A stretch of DNA of 64,000 bases from Papilionanthe hookeriana x Papilionanthe teres (lineage: Eukaryota > Streptophyta > Magnoliopsida > Asparagales > Orchidaceae): contig CM040428.1 of NCBI GenBank assembly GCA_022702705.1, forward strand, positions 109,820,022 through 109,884,021, read 5' to 3'. This document shows, one piece after another, positions 57,659 to 64,000 of the stretch. The translations under genes were made by a program, and so were the position numbers. Within the stretch, counting starts at the first letter, position 1, and every line of letters begins with the position of its first letter. Below the pieces are notes generated by a model that was not told where the DNA came from, ran no database searches, and saw nothing but the letters and a program-made list of their open reading frames with translations.

Positions 57659-57973
57659 ATGTCTTCCTGGGAGAATGAGATTAAGAAGAAGCAAGATTCT
57701 AACAAGAGTAAGTTCATTAGTGACAGTGCTAAAGAGTTATTCAATGGATTTCTCGTTGTTAGTATTCAAGGGATTGCAGAAATGATTGCAAAAATTAAAG
57801 CCCGAGTGACTTCAATGGAAGCAAAGATTAATGAAACTAACTTAAAGTTGGAGCACATGGGATGGCAACTCAAGATGCAATTCAGTCATTCAAGATACGT
57901 GGAAGAAGCGGATAAGGCGATGTTTTTGAAGAACAAATGGATTGAAGAAGAATATATAAGAATGAACAATTAG
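57659..57973 (+). pseudogene. internally deleted Transposase_32-like ORF
   Basis: The first 30 or so residues (KKKQDSNKSKFISDSAKELF) resemble the N-terminus of the next ORF (GKTKFDSDKFVSTKAEERY), and the remainder (VTSMEAKINETNLKLEHMGWQLKMQFSH) resembles the C-terminal coiled coil of the ORF at 1-627 (LNAINNISDLFDHIDWRMKEQFDH). The central conserved part (FYxN, VRG, GLGHP blocks) is missing. I infer an internal in-frame deletion. The reading frame of 104 codons is otherwise open. Confidence 0.5.
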
Positions 57974-58933
57974 CCTGTTCTATCATATTTATATTCCAGA
58001 AGGGTCAAATGAGAATAATAGTGGTCCTGGATATAATCCGCTTAATGGGGAGTGGAATTAAGTGTGCTTTGTTCTTATGTGTTTTGTGTTCTTATGTGTT
58101 TTGTTTAATATGTTTAGTGTTCTTATGTGTTTTTTTTGTGTGTTTAGTGTTTATGTTTGAGTTTTAATTACGCCTTATGATGTGATAGTTACATCATAGA
58201 GATGTAAAGCTATCAGTTTGAGATTAAGTCTCTTGTATCTAGAGAATTTCATCCTATGTATGTGGATAGAAATTCTAGGATTGTATTAAGTGCTGTGTTT
58301 GTTTTAATGAATATAAGTTTATGTTTGTGTGAAATTTGTTTGGAATCGATAAATATTTAACATTTAAATTGGAATATTGGATGATTTATAGGGAAGAGAT
58401 AATTATTTTGAAGAGATTAAATGTGATTAACGAAGTAGTTTAAAGCATAGACCTTAATTGTGAAAATCTAGGTATTGGCGGCTAAGCGCCAGAGTGCCGG
58501 CGCTTAAGCGCCAGATTTCGCGGCTAAGCACCGAAGGGTTCGTGCTTAGGCGCCAGTTCGTGAAAAAATGGTTCCCAGCGGTTAAAAACCCATGAATCGC
58601 CATTTTAACTCCCCTGTTCAAGTTCAACCCATCGTTTTCAAGCGAGACAGAGTCTAGGGCATCCTTGATTTGAACCATTTAAGAGCCGATCTCAACAAAA
58701 ATTTGTAACTTTGGATTCCTTGTGGTACAAGCACTACTCCTAAGTAAAAATTTTTTATTTTCACCATTTATTTTGAGTACATTTTGGAAAATCTTAAACT
58801 CCCTATTCATGGTGAAAATTTGAGGAGAAACTTAAGAAATTGCTTGGAATTAGTGGAAACATCTTTTGGAAGATAATTTAGCAAGTTTAGTTTGATTTTG
58901 GAATTTATTGTAAATGTTTCATGAATTTTTAGA
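57974..58933 (+). other. second leader of Athila-1 3' region
   Basis: T/G-rich words (GTTCTTATGTGTTTTGTTT) at 58,070-58,160, then unremarkable AT-rich sequence, then GC-rich inverted repeats (58,477-58,556), then the ORF start. Same order as 628-1,529. Confidence 0.5.
58477..58556. repeat. GC-rich inverted-repeat cluster, second leader
   Basis: GGCGGCTAAGCGCC, then a perfect 14-base palindrome GGCGCTTAAGCGCC (58,499-58,512), then CTAAGCACCGAA paired with TTCGTGCTTAG with one bulged base. Confidence 0.75.
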
Positions 58934-59289
58934 GATGGCTCCAAAATCAAAGCACGTGAGAGGAAAGACGAAGTTTGATTCCGACAAATTTGTTAGTACG
59001 AAGGCTGAAGAACGATACGTCGATGCATTGGATTCATGTAAATCGATTCATGAGAGAGTGTTCAGTAAGCCAGGAGAAGTGATTGAAGATTTGATTGCTA
59101 GGAGGAACTGGGAGAACTACTGTTGCTTCTCCGTTATTGCTGTTGTTTCTATTGTTAGAGAATTCTATGTGAATTTGCCTGCATCAGAAGAGAAATTAGT
59201 GATGGTTAGGGGGCAAGATGTGAACTTTTCTTCTAGGGTAATTAACACTTTCTATCAACTACTGACCAGAGAAAAATGTATTGAGAAAT
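58934..59289 (+). pseudogene. Athila-1 Transposase_32-like ORF, cut by Athila-2
   Basis: The start is taken at ATG 58,934 (MAPKSKHVRGKTKFDSD) because it aligns with 1,530. The conserved blocks VSIVREFYVNLP and VRGQDVNFSSRVINTFYQLL are present. After the last block the text leaves the family pattern, exactly where the LTR of element 2 begins, so the rest of the ORF should resume beyond the right edge of the window after element 2's 3' LTR. No stop is present before the break. Confidence 0.7.
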
Positions 59290-59454
59290 TCATACCAATA
59301 ATATATTAACTTTTGACAAAATTGCACTTTAAAGAAAGGTATTTTCTATGTTTTATTGCAGGTATGAAGGTTTATAGGAAATGGAGCAAAAAGATGGAAA
59401 AAGGAGTGAATCTGGAACGAAAAAGACTAAAAGAGATGAAAATTGAACTAGCCC

Positions 59455-59645
59455 ACCGACGGCGAGGAATAGGCCGCCGACGGCGTGTTTTTCCAAAGAG
59501 CATTTGAATATATTATAAAGGAGCCCGCCGACGGCGAGATCGAGCCTGTCGACAGTGAGCCTGAGCAATTAGCCTACATTCTAAAAGCCCGCCGTCGGCG
59601 AGATCGAGCCAGCCGTCGGCAAGATCGAGCCCGCCGACGGCGAGA
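59455..59645. repeat. CpG-dense CCGACGGCGAG array in Athila-2 LTR
   Basis: Six to seven copies of GCCG(A/T)CGGCGAG, at about 59,456, 59,474, 59,527, 59,590, 59,611 and 59,631, several followed by ATCGAGCC. The core CGCCG-A-CGGCG is self-pairing, and the A and T forms are reverse complements, so the block can fold extensively. Confidence 0.8.
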
Positions 59646-59726
59646 AGGTCGGTTCAAGCAAAATACATTAAATCTGGATGCTTTTTGAAGAGGTGCTTAA
59701 GTAACCATTGGAAATCTTTCTTCCTC

Positions 59727-59737
59727 TTTAAATAGAA
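59727..59737 (+). promoter_or_regulatory. TATA-like box of Athila-2 LTR
   Basis: CTTTAAATAGA about 440 bases into the LTR, followed by the presumed transcribed leader. Confidence 0.35.
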
Positions 59738-60701
59738 ACGATTTTAGGCCAAATGTGTGTCACTTAGGTGTCTTCTTTGTGTCCTTGGTGTGTCATTAAT
59801 TAGTGTACTTAGTGTGTGAGTGTGTTCTAGAGAGTATATTAGTGAGTTTAATTGAGTGTGTTGTACAAGAAGGAAAAGTCAGAGGAACTTCAAGGAGTCT
59901 GCTTAGGGAGAAAATTCGAGATAAGTTTTGTTTATTGTTTTATAACTTTAATTTTATATGAAATCCAAGATTTGTGTTATTCTTCCTATGCATTCTGAGT
60001 AGTCTTCTCTGTCTTTCTCCTAGTTTTTGAGATTTCGTGAAATGAAAAATTGAATTTGTTGTGCCTAAAATATTAAATAAAAATTGTGATAATCTTTTAC
60101 TTAAATCTTAATTTACTATCAATTTGGCCAAATGAACTGTTAAAATATGTTGATTTTACAACTAAAGTAAAGATTACATCCAAAATTCAGGGAAAGCAAA
60201 GGCCTTGAAAAGAGGGTGCAAATAAATAGAGAAATATTATTATCGGGTGTAGAATTGGATATTTTAGAGTGACAGACAAAAATCTTCAATTCGGTCCTAT
60301 CATTTGGGTGCTGAAGTGTAGATGTTAGCCCTCGGGCTAGGGGAACGTGGGAGCTCCGAAGTGAGAGCCGGTATCCTTCCAGCCAAGCCACAGATTCAGT
60401 AACCATGCATAGGATTAGTCAATATTCTTCATGCCTAGACCAAAGGGTCAAGAATAGGAATGCTCCTATTCTGTACAATATAATTCTAACTAATTTGATT
60501 ATCCTTTCACTTATTTCTCTTAAACAAGGGAAAATATACTTTTCTAAATTGCAATCTTCCATTCAAAAATAGAGCTTAGTATAAGTGTTCTTAATTTTCG
60601 TATACTAGATTGTAATTGCATCTGCTAAAAATTAGTTCATAATCTCTAACTTCTTTGTGGGATCGATATCTAGGACTCCATTAGAGCCCTGTATTACTTG
60701 A

Positions 60702-60720
60702 ACGATACGTATACTTGCGT
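60702..60720 (+). promoter_or_regulatory. conserved U5 block of Athila LTRs
   Basis: ACGATACGTATACTTGCGT, identical to 51,603-51,621. Confidence 0.65.
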
Positions 60721-60821
60721 TGATAAAAGGGGTAACTTTGATATTATTGAATATTATTTTTATATACTGGTTAAACATTTATATAGTTATACACTTTCGC
60801 CACCACCCCCGGTCAAGTTTT

Positions 60822-60840
60822 TGGCGCCGTTGCCGGGGAG
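60822..60840 (+). other. tRNA-Asp-type primer binding site, Athila-2
   Basis: TGGCGCCGTTGCCGGGGAG; its first 17 bases are the standard Athila primer site complementary to the 3' end of tRNA-Asp. It is fully intact here, preceded by the usual TCAAGTTTT. Confidence 0.85.
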
Positions 60841-61029
60841 TAGAGTAATTGTTAAGGTAATTAATAAATAATTATTAAAATAATTACTAGAGTAACAGAC
60901 TATTTAAATTTACTTAAATTTTGTATGGGTAAATTTGGAATCAAAAATTTAATATCGTACGATTCATAATTATAACGCACTATTAAAAATATTAGAAAAC
61001 AGAAAAGAGAAATTATAAATTTAAATCAA

Positions 61030-62560
61030 ATGGTAAATAATCCAGCAATTGAAAATACAAATAAACCAAGACCTTTAAGAGATTACACAAACCCTACATT
61101 AGATGAAATTCGCTTAACTATTCAAAACCCTGATGTAGCGGCTAATTCATTTGAGCTTAAACCTGCAATTATCCAAATGGTACAGAATAATCAATTTAGT
61201 GGTTCACCAAACGAAGATCCTAATTTACATCTCGCTAGTTTTTTAGAACTTTGTGCTACTTTTAAATATGATGGAGTATCTAATGATGCTGTTAGACTTA
61301 GGATTTTTCCTTTTTCTTTAAGGGATAACGCTAAGATGTGGTTAAATTCGTTAGCACCTCGATCTATCAGAACTTGGGGAGACTTATCACAAAAATTTCT
61401 ATCCAAATACTTTCCTCCTTCAAAACTGTAAATTTTAGAAATGATATAACCTCTTTTAGTCAGTTAGACGGAGAATCAATATACGAAGCTTGGGAGAGAT
61501 TTAAAAATCTTCTTAGGAAATGCTCACATCATGCGTTACCAGATTGGTTAATCATTCAAACTTTTTATAATGGATTAGTAGGATCTCTTAGATCTATCAT
61601 TGATGTTGTCGCTGGTGGTTCATTAATGTCAAAACCATTTGATGAGGCTTATTCATTAATTGAAGAAATGACTACCAACAATTTTTAATGGCCTTCTAAA
61701 AGGTTAAATCCTAAAAAAATAGCTAGTATCCATGATTCTGATGCAATATCTATATTAGCTTCTCAGATTGCTGCTATATCTAAGAAATTAGATCATTTTA
61801 GAATGAATTATTCTCCAACTATAACAGAAGAAAATTCATCCAGACAATTTGTGGATGCTCAACTTTCTTATGAAACTTTAAATGCTATGAATAATACACC
61901 CAAAAATCCTTATGCAAATTATTACAACCCTGGTTGGAAAAATCATCTAAATTATATTTGGAATAACAATTCTACTAATCAACAATGGATGAACAACTCA
62001 ATAAACTCATTAGGAAATTCATCTAACCAAGGAAATTCTTATTATAAACCTTCTTATCCATTTGGATTTAATAATAACTCTCAATTTAAGGAAAAGAAGT
62101 TATCTATGGAAGAATTGATATTAAATATGGGTCAGCATTTGCAGAATCAAGGAAATCAACTACAAATTCAAGGGAACCAATTACAACATCAAGGAACTAC
62201 AATTTAAAATATTGAAACTCAACTTGGGCATATCGCTACTGCGCTTAATAATAGAATTCCTGGAACTTTTCCTAGTAATGTGGAAATAAATCCTAAAGAC
62301 CAAGGAAAAGAACAAATCAAAGCGATACAGTTACGAAGTGGAAAAGAGTTAGAAACAAGAGTACAAAAAGAAATAGAAATTGAAAAAGAGAAAGTAGAAA
62401 CTGAAAAAGAAAAGGATCAACAAGATCAAGATTTAGAATATCCACTAATACCTATGAAAATTTCTGTAGAAAAACCTCCACAACCATTTCCTCAGCGATT
62501 AAAGCAACATAATAAGGATAAGCAATTTTCTAAATTCCTTGAAATCTTAAAGAAATTAAC
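61030..62560 (+). pseudogene. Athila-2 gag, few disruptions
   Basis: It starts MVNNPAIENTNKPRPLRDYTNPTLDEIR and continues through the gag domain (NLHLASFLELCATFKYDGVSNDAVRL, SIRTWGDLSQKFLSKYFPPSK). Breaks: a small frameshift near 61,425-61,440; a TAA at 61,686-61,688 where element 1 has CAA (52,627-52,629); another TAA near 62,205. The tail contains a Gln/Asn repeat (62,130-62,200) and a Lys/Glu-rich stretch (62,340-62,430), then PPQPFPQRLKQ and FLEILKKLTVNNPFVEALEQMP near 62,480-62,600, the end of gag next to the protease. Less decayed than element 1. Confidence 0.8.
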
Positions 62561-63093
62561 AGTGAACAATCCCTTTGTAGAAGCATTAGAACAAATGCCC
62601 AATTATGTGAAATTTATGAAAGATTTTTTAAACAAGAATAGAAAATTCACAGACAATGAAACTGTTGCACTTAGCGAAGAGTGTAGTGCAATTATTCAGA
62701 AAAAAGCTTCCTGAGAAATTAAAAAATCCTGGTAGTTTCACTATACCTTGTGCTATTGGAGAAAAATTTTATGGAAAAGCTTTATGTGATTTGGGAGCCA
62801 GTATTAATCTTATGCCTCTATCAATTTTTAAAAGATTAGGATTGGGAAAAGTCTCACCTACTTCAGTAACTCTTCATGTAGCTGATCGTCCAGTGACTTA
62901 TCCTAAAGGAGTTATTGAAGATGTGTTAGTAAAAGTAGATAAATTTATCTTTCCTGTGGATTTTATTGTTTTAGATATGGAGGAAGATAAAGAAATACCC
63001 ATAATTTTAGGAAGACCCTTCTTAGCTACTGGAAGAGCTATGATTAATGTTCACAAAGGAGAATTAATTATAAGAGTAAACGATCAAAAGTAA
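62561..63093 (+). pseudogene. Athila-2 aspartic protease domain, one frameshift
   Basis: The text ALCDLGASINLMPLSIFKRLGLG and EEDKEIPIILGRPFLATGRAMI is complete around the active site. An A-run at about 62,700-62,705 has one more A than the corresponding place in element 1 (near 53,602-53,606) and shifts the frame just upstream of the catalytic region. It is homologous throughout to 53,560-54,042. Confidence 0.8.
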
Positions 63094-64000
63094 CTTTCAA
63101 CATAGCAAAATCAATGAAATATCCTGCTACTGAAAAAGATGATGAATGTTTTCAAATGAAAATTCTTGAACATCTGTGAAATAAGCATTTTAAAGAATAC
63201 TTTGAAGATAAACAAGAAATAGAAAATACAGAATTATTTGAAGAAGCAGAAAATGAAGAATTAGATTTTATACAAGAATGATTTGAGATGTTGGATATTA
63301 CAAAAAATGCTGAGAAGAATATAGTTCTGTCGATTATGAAACCACCTGAACTTGAGTTAAAAGTTTTACCTACTCATTTGAAGTATGCATTTTTGGAAAA
63401 TTCTTTAACTTTACCGGTCATTATATTCGCAGAGTTAAATGAATTACACGAGCAAAAACTTCTGGATACACTAAAAAAGTATAAGAAAGCTTTTGGTTGG
63501 ACCTTAGTAGATATTAAAGGAATTAGTCCTTCAATCTTTATGCACAAAATTATTTTGGATAATGAACATAAACCAAGAGTTGATCCCCAAAGGAGATTAA
63601 ACCCAATGATGAATGATGTAGTCAAGAAAGAAATATTAAAATGGTTAGACAATGGTATTATATATCCTATTTCGGACAGTGCTTGGGTAAGCCCAATTCA
63701 TTGTGTTCCTAAGAAAGGAGGAGTGACTGTTGAAGCTAATGAAAATAACAATTTAATACCTATCAGATAAGTTACTGGATGGCGTATATGTATTGATTAT
63801 AGAAAATTAAATGCAGCCACCAGAAATGATCACTTCTCTTTACCATTCCTAGACCAAATGTTGATAGACTTGCTAGGCACAAATACTTTTGTTTTTTAGA
63901 TGGATGTACTGGCTACCATCAAATTCCTATTGCTCCTGAGGATCAAGAGAAAACTACATTTACAAGTCTGTATGGAAAGTTTGCTTTTTGAAGGATGTCC
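63094..64000 (+). pseudogene. Athila-2 linker and start of reverse transcriptase, runs off window
   Basis: The linker with stops is followed from 63,288 by ELELKVLPTHLKYAFLE, HKKAFGWT-like text (KKYKKAFGWTLVDIKGISPSIFMHKI), PRVDPQRRLNPMM, WLDNGIIYPISDSAWVSPIHCVPKKGG, a TAA near 63,768, GWRICIDYRKLNAATRNDHF, then one or two frameshifts near 63,860-63,910. The YxDD box is beyond the window. Confidence 0.75.

Larger units (their letters stand above)
59290..60815 (+). mobile_element. 5' LTR of Athila element 2
   Basis: The first bases (TCATACCAATAATATATTA, then ATTGCACTTTAAAGAAAGG and TTGCAGGTATGAAGG) align with the start of the Athila-1 LTR. It carries a CpG-dense repeat, a TATA-like box, a TGTGGGATCGATATC block and the shared 19-base U5 block. 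It ends near GGTCA before AGTTTT and the primer site. The expected TG start reads TC, perhaps by mutation. Length about 1.5 kb. Confidence 0.7.

Noticed and set aside
1..64000. CRISPR arrays, bacterial operons, tRNA or rRNA genes, centromeric satellite or telomere repeats
   Set aside because: No direct repeats with unique spacers, no cloverleaf, no rRNA text and no TTTAGGG arrays were seen. The tandem repeats found are local LTR minisatellites. Absence was judged by eye only.

Overview
The window is plant nuclear DNA from a large, repeat-rich genome. I see no intact host gene. Almost everything recognisable is decayed Ty3/gypsy LTR retrotransposon sequence of two lineages, Athila and Tat/Ogre. 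Base composition is AT-rich, and many stop codons are of the C-to-T kind, which fits long-silenced, methylated repeats. I cannot name the species. All similarity statements come from reading the sequence and from remembered family motifs; no alignment was run.

Region 1 (1-2,403): the 3' end of an Athila-type element, holding the end of one Transposase_32-type ORF, a leader with GC-rich inverted repeats, and a second, broken Transposase_32 ORF. Region 2 (2,404-43,877): at least six copies, complete or partial, of one very long LTR family (called L0, L1, L1b, L2, L4, L3 in window order). All are in minus orientation except L2, which is inverted and forms about 7-kb inverted-repeat arms with L1. 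The transcribed halves are alike. The upstream (U3) halves differ, each carrying its own minisatellite: covarying hairpins and TG-rich repeats, about 60-bp units, 105-bp units, about 78-bp W-box units, or 90-bp units.

Region 3 (43,878-49,822, minus strand): the coding part of a Tat-lineage element. It has RT, RNase H, a second archaeal-type RNase H and integrase. Then, in the same orientation and before its 3' LTR (L3), comes an intronless, broken open reading frame that is clearly an ALKBH9/10-type 2-oxoglutarate/Fe(II) dioxygenase, the plant m6A-RNA demethylase family. This is the most striking item: it looks like a host RNA demethylase captured in the env position of a retrotransposon.

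Region 4 (49,823-59,289, plus strand): Athila element 1, inserted into the Tat element, with LTR, tRNA-Asp-type primer site, gag, protease, RT, RNase H, integrase, and two consecutive leader + Transposase_32 modules in the env position. Region 5 (59,290-64,000, plus): Athila element 2, with a better-preserved primer site and gag/protease/RT. It is inserted in the last Transposase_32 ORF of element 1 and runs off the window. The order of events is therefore Tat first, then Athila-1, then Athila-2.
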